A DNA stretch of 64,000 nucleotides from positions 744,001 through 808,000 of the forward strand of contig JAJJXM010000003.1 of NCBI GenBank assembly GCA_024516155.1. The letters run 5' to 3'. The position numbers and the translations under genes are program-made. How positions within the stretch are numbered: position 1 is the first letter of the stretch; each line of letters starts with the position of its first letter. The notes beneath the pieces were generated by a model that saw only the letters and a program-made list of their open reading frames with translations, was not told where the DNA came from and made no database searches. Positions 25,632 to 38,287 of this stretch are shown here, piece by piece. Source of the DNA: Pyronema omphalodes (lineage: Eukaryota > Ascomycota > Pezizomycetes > Pezizales > Pyronemataceae).

Positions 25632-28264
25632 ATGAAGTTCTCTCATAGCATACAGTTTAATGCTGTACCAGACTGGAGCAGTCATTACATTGCCTACTCC
25701 AACTTGAAGAAGCTGTGAGTTGCCTCGAGTTGTGGGGAAGCTCCTACTGATAAGGGGAATAGAATCTACACGCTTGAAAAGAAAGTTGTACAGAGCGGCG
25801 CGAAATCCAGTGCTACAGACCCAGAGCGAAGCGCGCTCCTCGGCGATGATGTCGACACAGATGCAGTCTTCCGGCGCGCTCTAGACGCCGAACTCGAGAA
25901 GATTATAGGATTCTATGAAAAGAAGGAAGACGAGCTATTGAAGGAGGTTCTACAGCTATTGAAGGATGCGGAAGAGTACGACTTGTCAACAGCCGAGTTT
26001 GCAGACCCAAATCCCTACAAAGGTCGCCAGTTGCGATCATCGGCTAGTAGCGGCTTTGAGCGATGGGGCGCCAGTACCGACGTGGAGCGGGTTGAAGATG
26101 GAGATGACTCAGATGATGACGATAATGGACCTGATGGCGGTGCGGACGGAGCAAATGATCGGTTACTGAGAGGTGGAAGCCAGAGAAGCGCCAATCCTAA
26201 TATGCATGCATCTATCTTGTCCGAGGCACCTAGTGACATGACCTTTCGACGAAGAGCTTCGGTAGCATATTCTGAGGACGGTGACCCATACATGGACACT
26301 ATCTGGGACAAGCGGATTACATTAAAGAAGCGGGCTATATCACTATTTGTTGCGCTACGAGAACTTAAGAGCTACTCTCAGCTCAACAGGACCGGATTCT
26401 CAAAAGCTTTAAAGAAGTACGACAAAATCTTACAGAGAAATCTCAAGGTACCATATATTGAAAATAAGGTCGCCCCTGCATACTGCTTCCAGGAATCAAC
26501 CATTAAATACCTTGATGAAAATATCAACAAGATTACACTCATGTACGCCAATCTCGTTACCGGCGGCGACTTTGAGGAGGCCAAAAAGGAATTGCGCCTT
26601 CACTTACGAGAACACGTCGTCTGGGAACGTAACACAGTATGGCGGGACATGATTGGTATTGAGCGCAAAGCTAATGCAGCGCACATGGGGCCATTGGTTG
26701 GCAGCTCAACTGAGAAACGAAGACTTCACGGCGATGACCCAACCGCGGCTGTCTACACCAAACAGTTATGGACCCCAATGGGCCACTGTACAGTTCCAAT
26801 ATGGCTCTTTTCTTCCAGCTTCTTCATCCTGGCAATAATTGGAATTATTTTCTCGATCTTGCTAAAAGTTAATATCTTTGCTACCCCCGAGCAAAACAAT
26901 TGTTTCGCCATGTTGGTGTTTGTATCCCTACTCTGGGCTACTGAGGTATGTTTCCCAATTTCTGCCTTATTTATCACTCGACTGACGATACCCAGGTCAT
27001 ACCCCTCTTCGTAACTTCCCTCTTAATCCCCTTTCTCGTAGTCCTCCTTCGCATAGTCCGCGCCGACGAAAAGCCCCATGAACGATTGGAGACAAAAGCG
27101 GCGACCAAATACATCTTTTCAGCCATGTGGACGCCCGTCATTATGCTCCTCCTCGGTGGATTCGCCATAGCAGCAGCATTGAGCAAATACGGTATCGCCA
27201 AGCGTATGGCCACCTTTGTTCTCTCTCGTGCGGGTACTCGCCCCCGAACCGTTCTCGTCACCAACATGTTCGTCGCCATGTTCGCCTCCATGTGGATTTC
27301 GAACGTTGCCGCGCCTGTATTATGCTTCTCTATCATTCAGCCGCTCTTGCGAAACCTTCCAGCAAACAGTCCCTTCTCCCAGGCGCTTATCCTAGGAATT
27401 GCTTTGGCCTCAAACATCGGTGGAATGGCCTCTCCCATCGCATCCCCCCAAAACATCATCGCTTTGGAGAATATGCACCCTGCACCTTCTTGGGTTGCAT
27501 GGTTCTTCATCGCTATCCCGGTGTGCATTATTTCAATCCTGTTGATCTGGGTGCTGCTCTTAATCACCTTCAACCCCGGCAAAAACACCACCATCGTCCC
27601 AATTCGCGCGGTTAAAGATCCCTTCTCTGCCGTCGAAATCTACATCACCGCAGTAACCCTAGTCACTATTGCCCTCTGGTGTGCCAGTCACAGCTTAGAG
27701 CATGTCTTCGGTGACATGGGAGTAATCGCCATCATCCCTCTCGTAGCATTTTTCGGCACCGGTATCCTCACTAAAGAAGATTTCAACAACTTCCTCTGGA
27801 CGATCATCATCCTAGCCGCCGGTGGTCTTTCATTAGGTAAAGCAGTGAATTCCAGTGGATTACTGCAAACCATAGCCGGCAACATCAAAGTGATGGTAGA
27901 AGGCCATTCTCTTTACACTATCCTTGTGATCTTCTGTTTAATGGTTCTTGTCATCGCTACTTTCATCTCCCATACTGTTGCAGCTCTTATCATTCTGCCA
28001 ATTGTTATGAGAGTTGGTGCGGCCATGGAGGAACCTCATCCTAATCTACTCGTTATGGGCGCGGCGCTTATGTGCTCTGCCGCTATGGGTTTGCCGACTA
28101 GTGGGTTCCCGAATATGACGGCTATTATGATGGAGGATCAACAGACGGGTGAGAGGTATCTGTCGGTTAAGCATTTCATTACTAGAGGTGTGCCGAGCTC
28201 TTTGTTGACTTTTGGGGTTGTCGTTACGGTTGGGTATGGATTGATGAAGGTTGCTGGATTTTAA
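25632..28264 (+). CDS. SPX-domain low-affinity phosphate transporter, PHO87/PHO90/PHO91 type, 844 aa
   Basis: Three exons: 25632-25714, 25763-26945 and 26996-28264. Introns are 48 and 50 nt (GTGAGT and GTATGT donors), and frames join to 844 aa. The N-terminal SPX domain (about 1-330) opens MKFSHSIQFNAVPDWS and carries the Lys-rich helix SKALKKYDKILQRN, which in this family binds inositol pyrophosphates. An acidic, Asp-rich loop lies near residues 130-160. From about residue 370 the protein is a divalent-anion/Na+ symporter-type membrane domain with many helices. It has conserved motifs ASNIGGMASPIASPQNI and SHTVAALIILPI, and GLPTSGFPN near the end. Known role: low-affinity phosphate transport at the plasma membrane (PHO87/90) or export from the vacuole (PHO91). 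I cannot tell which applies here. It is divergent to the PHO84-type gene 13 kb away. Confidence 0.94.
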
Positions 28265-29941
28265 GGTGCGAGGGATATGGATTGATTTGTGGGTGTGGTG
28301 CGGGGTGGCGGCGTGGTGTGGAAAAACAAACAGCCGGAAGGACAAGGAGATGAACCACGAAAGACGCGGAAGAAGCGAGGCGAGTTGTGCAGTATGCGGT
28401 ATGCAGTATGTGGTATGCGGTGATAGTTAATGAAAGTTCAAAGTTGAACCTTTGACAGTTGATTAGTCAGTCAGTCAATTAGTTAGTCGATATGATGCGG
28501 CCGATATAATACGGTCAATAGATATGATGTGGCCGATGTGTAAGAACCGATGGGATAAGAAGAATATTTGATTTGAGTTTTCTTATTTTTTTTTCTACTT
28601 TTTTTTTACTAGTTTACTAGTTTACTTACTTTTACTACACGGTGTTTATTACTTAACATAGAATTTGTATGGGTTTCTGCTCTTTTTCTTCGGTTCTCGG
28701 TTTGTCGTGAATGGTTATCTTGATTATCTTTTTAGAGGTTGGAATTCTAAATGCCAGGATATTCTTTCTTCTTTTTTGACTGAATTCTTTAATTGTGAGT
28801 TGAGGATTGTAGATGAGATAGGTGTTCTGCGATAACCCCTTTCAATTTGATAACAAGTAATGAATTCGCAATCACAATATAATCACCATATATATATGAC
28901 TACAATCTCACTACAATATCAACCAAGCCTTATGAGAAAATCACATTCTTAATTAATCCTGTAAGACTGTAACACTGTAATCCAGTTCATCCTAATCATA
29001 ATTTCAAAATAATAAAAACAAATAAAAACACAATCCTGCTTTCCGTTATACTATTCATAGCATATCATTCGGTTTTCGCATTTAAGGGCATTGAGGATTG
29101 ATTTCATAACTCGTCTGATTGTAACTTACACCATTCCATTAAAATTCTACGGCCTCCATTTAGACGGTGCGGTATATTGATGCTTGACAAAGAAATGTGG
29201 TGATGGTAAATACGCCCACTTATATATTTATGCAGTGATAAAAGCATCGATCACTATATTCCAAGATCCTTTCATCTTTTCTTTTACTATACATATTTTT
29301 ATGGCATATTCAGATCAATTCCAACCTTTATTTTATCTAACTAATACACTACAATCTCCCAGATGGGGGTGGGACAAGGACATTGATGCTTATCAAAAAA
29401 GAGGGGAAATACGCCCTGATTGTGTGGGCGTTAATTTTTGTTGTCAAAGAGCCGCATGTTTGGTCACATGACCCGTGTTGTGAAAATTTTAGCGTTTTAT
29501 GGTGCTATATGTGCTCAAATTTTCATAGCTGCAATTTGAGTTTACAAAATCGCCGAATTGTGGTTCATAATAAACATTTTATATTTGCAGGGCTTAATCG
29601 ATCGGGGTTGATCGGGGGTGAAAATTCGGCATTTTGCCCAGATTTTCAGGGGTAGGCAGAATTTCAATTTTACGACGATTTCGGGATGACTTTGAAGTGC
29701 ATCAAAAAATTGATTTTTAACGTACAGAAGCGGCCCTTGACTGGATATCATACCATTACACTAATGACAGAAAGGGGTTTTCGCTAATCACAATACTTCA
29801 CGCAATTCTTGGAACCAACATCGGGAAAAAAAGGAAGCCCATCATGAAATTTTGCAAAAACACCGTACCCAAACCCAGAAGCCGTTTTTATTTGCTCATT
29901 AAAATCAAACAGAAAACAGAAAACAAAGCACATCAATCCGT
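28265..29941. other. Convergent intergenic region, no gene seen
   Basis: This lies between the 3' ends of the SPX transporter and RPL4 genes. It is AT-rich, with duplicated GTATGCGGTATGCAG-like words just after the transporter. The block 29470-29760 has a more complex composition but no convincing ORF. Confidence 0.6.
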
Positions 29942-31209
29942 TTATGCGGAGTTGAGGACCTTCTTGAAGGTCTCGGTCAAACCGGGACGCTCCTTGGAGC
30001 CCTCGACCTTCTGGGAACCGAGCTTCTCGGCGGCGAAAGCCTTGGCGTAGGGGTTCAAGCGGAGCATGACCTGCTTGTTCTTGAGGGGGTTCTTCTTCAA
30101 GACACCGGCGTATCCTCCCTTCTTCTGCTTGGCTCCTCCCTTGGTGGGGCGGAGGACGCTCTGGACCTCAGAGGAGTTGATGAGACGGACAAGGTCGGAC
30201 TGGGAGACGACGTTGGAGGGGAGGAGGTAGTTCTTCTTGCCCTCACCAGCCTCGGTGGTAGATCCGTAGATGGTGTTAAGAGCGTTGAAGGCAGACTCGG
30301 TCCAGATGACGAAACGTCCGAGGTGTCCACCGGGGGCGAGCTGGAGGAGGTTGAGGGAAGAGACGGAGGAGGTCTCAACACCGGGGATGTTGCGGAAAGC
30401 CTTGGCAACGTTGGAAGAGGTCTCGTCGGCGGGGTTGAAGATGACGAGGGGTCCACGGCGCTGGCGGTGACGGCGGCCACGGAGCTTACCCTTTCCGGCA
30501 CGGGTCTTCTTGGACTTGGTGACCTTGACGACGTCGGCGTAGGCTCCAATGGACTTCAAGAGAGCGACGGCAGCGCGGGTCTTCTCAAGACCAGCGAAGG
30601 CAGAGTTGGCAATGACCAAAGGAAGCTCAGAGACCTCAGAGACGCGGTGTCCACGGGCCATAACGAGGGGAACGGCGGCGGAGGCAGCGACGGCGGAGGC
30701 GGTAGCGAAGCGGCGCTGTCCCTGGGGGACCTTGACGTGCCACTTGCGCCAAGTCTTGGTGGGAGCGAACATACGTCCGGAACGGCACTGGTTACCGAAA
30801 GCGGCCTGTCCAGCACGGTGGGTTCCTCCTCCAGAAACACGGGGAATACGGGCGACGGCACGTCCTATTTTTCGTCAATTTTTCTGTTTCCTCCCCTCGT
30901 ACTTGAGGTTTTACGAACCAGTTCCCCAAGACTCAGCAGAGGTCTGGTGACCAGCCTTTACGGAGACGGCGTAGGGCTGTCTCTTGTTCTTGGCCATTCC
31001 GGTGTGGACCGACTGGACAATGTCGGGACGGATAGGGGCCTTGAAGACGGCGGGGAGAGGGGTGGTCTCGCCGGTCTGCTTGCCATCGGCACCGAGGATA
31101 GAGACGGTAGGTCTGGAGGCCTGGAAAATCAAACCGTCAGCATTTTTGCCTCAAAATTGTAATTTCCTCCGATCTCCAATTCCCTGGCCGTAGGTGTAGA
31201 GCTCACCAT
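29942..31209 (-). CDS. RPL4: 60S ribosomal protein L4 (uL4), 375 aa
   Basis: Three exons: 31207-31209 (only the ATG), 30919-31120 and 29942-30864. Introns are 86 nt (GTGAGC) and 54 nt (GTTCGT). The protein is 375 aa, the normal fungal length. The sequence begins [14 protein letters not shown]. It includes [51 protein letters not shown], the basic loop [13 protein letters not shown] and [15 protein letters not shown]. Known role: structural protein of the large subunit whose extended loop lines the exit tunnel. Codon use is extremely biased (CTC, GTC, AAG, CGT), as expected for a very highly expressed gene. The same bias creates long but meaningless open frames on the opposite strand. A first exon holding just the start codon is common in ribosomal protein genes. 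Confidence 0.97.
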
Positions 31210-34188
31210 TTTGTCGATTGGTGTGTGTTCGGTGACGACGCTGGGCTGCTGCGGTGTTAGTTGGCGAGTACGGCAATTGATCTAATTTCGCCGCGTATGG
31301 TTCTGTGCGGGAATTTGCGAATGCGGCTCGTGCAACGGCGCTTGTGACTGCTTTCTCTCTTTACCCTAGCCCCAGCACGCTAAGCCCACATTGAACGCGA
31401 CGCACACCCGCAACCTCGCAACACCTAATGATTGGAGCATATTGTATTCGCAATTAATTGTGCGTATTTGTCTTAAGATGCAGTTTTGAAGAAGTGTATT
31501 TATCCTTCGCTGTACGTTATAATTGTGGGCATACGTCTTCAAAAACGTCACGCTGTAATCGCGGGTCTGTCCTCCTGCGGCTCCTCAAGCCTTACTTGTG
31601 CAGACGAGGCTTCGTGGATGCTTTGTTGGTTGTAGATAGAGACCCTGAATCTCGGGATGCCACCACCGCTGTGGAGCCCTGCAAGTTACGGGCACCTTCA
31701 AGGTTCTATGGCCGACTTGGGAAGGACGGGAGGTGACTCACCCAAATTTATCCCGCATCATGTACCCCACACTTCTGGAATTCTCGCTACCGAAGCACGG
31801 TGATCTCTTTAAAGCTAGCACGCTGGCGGATCCAGAACATATTCCTCCTCCCAGTGACCTAATCCTTACACCAGTACCATACGCTGCTCACTACGAACTC
31901 ATCCAACGCTTCCACGTTATGGAAGCTTCATTACACATTTCCCGCATACATGTCACGGAGAACGAGTTCTCTTGATTCTGTGTGCAACTTCGAATCTACC
32001 GACCCTTTAAATGCTCTGTACAATATTAATTACTTCAACACCGGGCCGTGTGTCTCAGGTAAGACACACACCATGATTCAATGCACATACTGTCTATTTA
32101 GACTCCCAGAAACCTTTCAAACCCGTTTCGGTACCAGTAGATCTAAAGAATGGTTGTATTATCACGATGGAATGTCTTCGACAGAAGGTTCAATCAGTCG
32201 TAGCTGCCTATCTACGGGCACCACCAGGGCCGTTTAATCAAGATTTGATTGCTATTCAATCCACCTTATACAATAGTTAATTCGTTAGGGGGTCGACAAT
32301 CTGCCAACAACCCGAGTGGATCTGCCTCAAGTACCTGGTTGGTTTTTGATAGCTGATACATTGTCAATTTTGCATGTTCAAGATACTTGTAGGTTCAAAG
32401 CTCACTAGTCTGAGACTTAGCACATAATAAAGCTTATCATTATGAAGCTTGGGATCCAGTGTGTGATTGGAAGCAGCAAGAAGTAAATTGAGCTATAGCT
32501 AGGTTGTGTATGCGTACAATCATTATTAGCAACCATGCTTCCATGGTATTATCTTTCGTAACCCCCATAGTAAAATTGCGTTTGCATACCTTTGGTTCAT
32601 ATTTGGCTAATAATAATGCCTACACCTACATCTATGTGGTTCTATGCTCATTAACTTTAATACATTATCTCTACTCATTTTAATCATGTTCAGGTCGTTC
32701 TTCTCTCTTCCTGCCATGATGCCCATTTTATCGCTCCACCCATGGCCTTTACTATCAAGCACCCACTCTATTCTAGTTTCATCACACTCTTAGTGTATAT
32801 CATCTGGTGCCTGATGCTCCTCTACTCATATGAAAGTCGGCTCAGATAAATTCCCAAGGTTAAATATTTATCTTCATCGAGGCGTCTTATAGGCATCTCC
32901 TATTCAATGTTGTAATGTGATAAATAAATGCAAAAACGCTATGAAAATGTATGTCCAATTTCATGCTATTTTTTCAGTTACACATTCTAACACAGCTGAT
33001 CATTATGGAGAATCAAATCTTCCATACTGTATCCCGAACGTTTTCGCTGGGTAGATTATTCTACCGCATACATAATATAGCTACCGAACTCCATAGTGCC
33101 CGTGAAGAGGTCCTATTCATGTCTTCCTGGTTCGATGACCAAAACTCGAATCCCAGACAGTTTTCCTTCATCAAGTACTTACCCTCACATGGATAGCATC
33201 TCAAGACTGTAAAACGATTTGCAAAACTGGGGCTGTGAAATTAGGTAGTCACACTTTCTTTAATGAATTGTATGTTCCGTATGGTGTTTGTATTTGCATA
33301 TCAAGCATCATCATTCACTCAGATTCGGAAAACTATCCTAACTTGAAGGTCTTCGATGGACTACAATTTGGGGGGCCCATATGAACTTGGTGGACAGGAG
33401 ATGATGTGAGGCTGGCAATTACAACGAAGAACTTTGTTATGCCTTGAGGCGGGTATCATATTTCATAATTCCCCGTAGGTAATTCAAACATTGATCACAA
33501 AGCGGCAAAGCCGAGGTTGACAGCCCCAGACAAATTTCAACAGACATCCATAGGCCTTGGATGGTTCTTGTGAACTGTATAGAGAACCTTAATCTGAACT
33601 TGGCCTTCAAGAGCCCAAAGCGAAATTTTCTATTGGTGTTACCTCTGGGGTTACGCATTAAAATAAAATAAATAGCTATATATCTCTCGATTTTGGAATA
33701 AAAATCCAAAAGCACCACTTGTCATCGAGATGTCTCCTTGGTCTTGATGAGTGAGGGATTTGGTTATCAATTCTCTGGCATTTTTGATACAAAAAGTACT
33801 TTTCGAGGCCAAACGTTGCACCTTTATTATCCAATGGGCGCCACCACGGACCTGGAGAGGTCTTTTGACATGTGGTATTCTTGAGAATTCAATTGCCAAT
33901 TTACGTATGGAAATTTCTTAATTTTATTTTCTTTGTATAGGTATGCCTTTTTTTTTTGGGCGTGGGAATTATGAGTACGAAGTCGTCATGACTATGTATG
34001 ATGAAATAAAGTTCTCAGTAGATATAGCTAATCAGAGGTAAAACATTAAAATTCCTCACCGTCTGCCGTCATGTAGCAAGAGGTGCCGTTTTCCTAGAAC
34101 GAGCGTTAATTAAGCCATTACATACGCATGCGCGGTTGCCTAGCATCCGTAATCGCCACACCCGCTTCGTCCATTAACTGGAGACAAG
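31210..34188. other. 3-kb intergenic region, no convincing gene
   Basis: The part next to RPL4 should be its promoter. The frame at about 31760-31975 contains PEHIPPPSDLILTPVPYAAH, which looks protein-like but has no partner exon or recognisable family. An 8-bp inverted repeat lies at 32048-32069. The rest is AT-rich. Confidence 0.55.
32048..32069. repeat. 8-bp inverted repeat with 6-nt loop
   Basis: GTGTGTCT (32048-32055), loop CAGGTA, then AGACACAC (32062-32069). It is isolated in noncoding DNA and of unknown meaning. Confidence 0.8.
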
Positions 34189-35348
34189 ATGCCAGCCCTT
34201 CTCCGACTATGGATTGCAATCTCGGTCGCTCTTGCGAGAATTTCGAATGCCGTCCCACAAGATATTTCGACATCCCTCGCCGTCCAAGAAGATGACGCGC
34301 TCCCGATCGAAGCTGCAGACCATGCCAGTATAAGCACTACAGAATCCTCAGAGAATACAGATAGATATGACTCCCATGGGAAGTACTCCCCTCAAGATCT
34401 TAGCAACGGCCTATGCGGAAATATAATTCTTCTCTACGCCCTTTTCATTGATCCATATGGGTTACATGGGGGATCTAAAGCCCTAAATCACCCAACAGCA
34501 GGACACACTGCCAAAAGAACTCGGCGAGAATCCGGAATGATGCAGAAATGGGCGTCCGCCCTTGAAGCACAGTCTAACGACTCGGTAATTGTACAGGATG
34601 TTCCATATTTTGTACTTGGTGTTGGTAGCTCCTTACCCTGAGTATCGAATAGAGTTCTGAAACGACTTAGCCTGGGGATACAGTCTGTTTCAACTTGACT
34701 GCACAAATTGTCAAGCAGGCTATTGATCAGTGCCCAGATTCTAACATTGTCTTGAGTGGACATGGGTATGTTCAATTCATCGCAGTAATTTCTTAACTAA
34801 CGTTGTATTTCAAGTTATTCTGCTCGGCTTTGGCACGATGTTGTAGAATTAGAGTTTATTCCAGATGAGTACTGTACAAATATCAAAGCGGTGATGTTAT
34901 TTGGGGATTCTCGTGATGTGTGACCACTGCAGAAACTTTCCGCAAAACTGAAGCTAATATGCATAGATAGGCGAGACCTTTTCCTGGAAGCCTTCATGAT
35001 AAAGTTAAATGGGCATGCCACCCATCTGATGCTATTTGTCATGGAGGAATGAAACGGGATGAGTTCCATTACAAGTACGACGAGTATTTTGCTCCTGCCG
35101 CAGAATGGGTTGTCAACCAAGTTGCCGGTATCAGTGGGTCATCTGATCCTCACATTGAAGTTGATGTGCACAAGATGCCGGTTATTGGACTCGGTCCTGG
35201 TGAGATTATGACCGATCTTACCATGCCTCCCAAGCTTATGGAGAATGGATACAGAGGAGGGGTATATAGTAACAATTACTGGGAGTCAATTTTTCATGCA
35301 GCACTTCGATTCTTTGGACTTGAAGGCGGGGGAATAATGGAAGGATAA
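34189..35348 (+). CDS. Divergent secreted cutinase-like serine esterase, 332 aa
   Basis: Four exons: 34189-34611, 34671-34765, 34815-34917 and 34971-35348. Introns are 59, 49 and 53 nt, and frames join to 332 aa. A signal peptide is likely (LLRLWIAISVALARISNA). The core matches the cutinase fold: LCGNIILLYA, then DSVIVQDVPYF, QCPDSNIVLSGHGYSA, KAVMLFGDSRD, ACHPSDAICHGG and EFHYKYDEYF. The inferred triad is Ser175-Asp227-His240; the Asp-to-His spacing of 13 equals that in classical cutinase. Oddities: the nucleophile motif is GYSAR, not GYSQG. The usual Arg-Gly-Thr segment after the first strand is replaced by LFIDPYGLHGG. About 70 extra residues follow the domain. It may be active on another ester, or inactive. 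Family members act outside the cell on plant cutin or acetylated polymers. Confidence 0.72.
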
Positions 35349-35965
35349 ATATGTTCTGTTATATTCAAGTACATTTTATGCCCCGAATCGTGTTTTCACA
35401 ATGATTAATCTCGCATATCCACTCTCGTAACCCACGGATAGAGTAAATTGAAGAATGAAGATATATTTAGAGGTAGTATATAGTAGGCTAATATCGAAGA
35501 CTTCGTCGTTGTCGTGCTCAGAATTGTCCTTGCTACGATTATCCTCCCCTGTGCCCACTCCCCGGCTCACTCACGTCATCGACCAACGCTATCCGTTGCC
35601 TTGCATACCCGCAATTTCATTGGAACTCCTTCAAAAACTGGGCTTCAAACAGACCCAAAGACATCCAGCACCCAGAACTCTCTTATCCACTGAGCTCTCT
35701 AACCTCATACTGACAGCCATGCCCAATCACATCACGTGCCTCTTCGTCTGCACCTTGAATGGATGAGGTCATTCTTCGCCGTGTCGCGGCGTTGGAGCTG
35801 GGCACAGCAGCAAGCACAGCAGCAAGCACACAGAGCACCTCCACCTATCGTTCCTACCGCCTGAGCACCCACGGACCGTGAATCCTTCCCCACACCCCTT
35901 TAACTTTAACACTTCATAAACACGACGCCGAATCGCGCCAAAAATTCGCATCCAGTTGAGATAAC
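35349..35965. other. Intergenic spacer and MFS gene promoter
   Basis: No gene is supported. An open frame of about 100 codons (35455-35766) lacks recognisable features. A CACGTG core lies near 35735, about 230 bp before the MFS start codon. Confidence 0.5.
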
Positions 35966-37823
35966 ATGCCGAAAGGACCCCCACCACCTAATCGCCTTGC
36001 GCCGCCACAAAGACGCAGGTCTTCCTACCATTACCAGACATTCGCAAATATCGTACCGCCTTCATCACGAGGAAGACCACCGCTGTCTGCTAAAATCAGC
36101 AACCTATCACCACCTCGAGCAGGCCTTGCCTCAGGCTCCTCATCGTTTCGTTCCGAAAATGGTGGTCGATCTAATAATACGCCGATACCCAAACGGCAAC
36201 TGGCTATATTAGCAATAATAAGTTTGGCGGAACAAACAGCGTTGAATTCGATTTCGCCGTATCTACCAGAGATGGCGGCGACATTTCCAGAGGTTGATGT
36301 GAGGAAAGTTGGATTGTATGTTGGTGTTATCGCAAGTAGCTTCGCGGCAGCCCAGGTTCGGAATCTCATTTGTCTGTATCAACTTCAGAAGACTGATTGG
36401 AGTAGTTTGCGACGAATGTGTTTTGGGGGAGATTGAGCGATAGAATAGGGGTGAGTGCTGCTCGCGTGACATGGTATTACTGTCAGAGACACTGACGAAA
36501 ATGTCAGAGAAAACCGGTCATATTGATGGGGACATTTCTCACAGCTATATGCTTCCTAGCATTTGGATTCTGCCGAACCTTGAAGCAAGCAATCTTTGTT
36601 CAGGTGCTGATGGGATTGGTCAATGCAAACGCTGGTTAGTGATGAGCTTCTAACCATTCGATGGCCAAAACTAATAAGGATATACGATAGGCGTTGTATC
36701 TACTGTACTTGGAGAAATCACAGACAAATCCAACCAAACATCTGCATTTTCCTGGATACCGATTGTGTACGGTGTCGGTGGTATTACTGGCCCCATTCTT
36801 GGTGGATTATTAGTCAACATATCGCCAAACCCGAACGGCCCGATATCATCGATGTTCCACAAATATCCATACCTCCTCCCAAACCTTATCGCCAGTCTTC
36901 TACTTCTCGCAGACCTAGTTATGAGTCTTTTTATGCTAGATGAAAGTTTAGCGGAGGCACAGGATCTCCCCCCGCTAGGCTCAAGACTGAAATGTCTCTT
37001 CTCGTGGTTGTGGCAGTTTATGGCAGCCTACCGACCATCCTACCTCCGTGGTAGAGAGGATGACGAAGCAGAGGAGGCAGATTCCCAAGCAACGCTTGCC
37101 GAGTCATGTCCTGCTCTTTTCCCAGAACACATCGAAGAAGTGTCCTACCAGGAGATCCTTGTACCACAGATCGTTCTCCTGCTAATTACATACACCCTCT
37201 TCAACCTTAGCAACATTGCTTTCAACTCGTTATACCCTATCTACACATCAGCACCACGACCAGCAGGACGCGAATTAACGCCGAAGGAAATAGGACTTTC
37301 TTTATCCTTTGCTGGTGCCGTTGCTATCGCTTTCCAGGCTTTCATGTTCAGCTATCTCCATGATAAGTTTGGCAATGTTTGGAGCTACCGTTTCGCTTTT
37401 GTTGGATTCCTAATTTCATTTCTCGGCATGCCGTTGGTTGGAATTAACCCTTCAACTACAAGACCATGGGTGTATGCTGAGCTCAGCTTCATGCTTTTGG
37501 TGAAGTCAGCGGCAGCTGTTGGAGGACTCACCTGTGCAATGCTACTCCTCACAAATGCTAGCCCGAAAGCTAGCACCCTCGGAACACTTAACGGACTTGC
37601 ACAGACATTGAGCGCAGGAGGAAGAGCAGTTGGACCTTTTGTTTCAGGTGCACTGTTCACGGCGGGATTCAAGAAGCCTCGTGGTGAATGGCTACCATGG
37701 GGAGTATTCGCGGGAATTGCATTGCTTGGTTTGGGGTTAAGTTTTTTCTTGAAGCAAAGCGAGTTGGAGCATGAGGACAGCGAGGAAACTGAACCTCTGG
37801 TGTCCGAAAGGCGCGGCAGTTGA
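35966..37823 (+). CDS. MFS transporter (DHA1-like, related to yeast YCR023C), 564 aa
   Basis: Four exons: 35966-36355, 36406-36450, 36508-36634 and 36691-37823. Introns are 50, 57 and 56 nt, and the product is 564 aa. A Pro/Arg/Ser-rich cytoplasmic leader (about 1-75) precedes the first helix (RQLAILAIISLAEQTALNSI). The MFS signature A spans the second intron: FWGRLSDRIG joined to RKPVILMG. The N-half motif VYGVGGITGPILGG follows. A long acidic central loop with EDDEAEEADSQ separates the halves. The C-half has NASPKASTLGTLNGLAQTLSAGGRAVGP, typical of this group. The tail is acidic and short. The substrate is unknown: relatives include plant ZIFL proteins and fungal uncharacterised transporters, so a vacuolar or plasma-membrane antiporter is plausible but unproven. 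Confidence 0.9.
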
Positions 37824-38287
37824 TTTTAGGTTGCATACGTTGGATTGGAACTACTATAGGATTGTTATATGTATTTACATGGCGTTTGTTTTGTATTTTG
37901 TGTTAGCTATCGCTTTTAATCTATAATTACGGGCTACTTTGGGAAACATACGCATGGATTCTGGCATTGTATTTGGAAGATTTTGAGCTTTGTGGTGCGT
38001 ATGAGATAAGATACTATGGTTTTATTTCAAGTCACTTTTTGATAGTAACAATCGAATCGCATTTATATCCTTGGAAAACCCTGAAGTTGAAACCTCACCA
38101 TCCTAATTGAGCATTATCTCGGTGTGGATCTCCACCGAAAGCCCAGCATGATTAAGCATCTGAACTCTTGACCTCCTTCGCTCTTTGCCGGTGTTACAAA
38201 TCCGATAGTACACGGATATACTAACCTCCAACCCCGCACTTCCTCAATCACCTCACCTCCTCCATCTTCTCTGAGCCACCAACCACC
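37824..38287. other. Intergenic spacer
   Basis: Contains the 3' UTR of the MFS gene and the promoter of the peptidase gene. A pyrimidine-rich stretch runs just upstream of the ATG at 38288. Nothing else is seen. Confidence 0.6.

Noticed and set aside
30323..31162. Open frame of 279 codons on the + strand opposite RPL4
   Set aside because: This is a shadow of strong codon bias in RPL4. It has low-complexity Gly/Ser content and no motifs.
31950..32237. GKTHTM string resembling the kinesin P-loop
   Set aside because: No other kinesin motor motif surrounds it in any frame, and the string arises from the small inverted repeat there.
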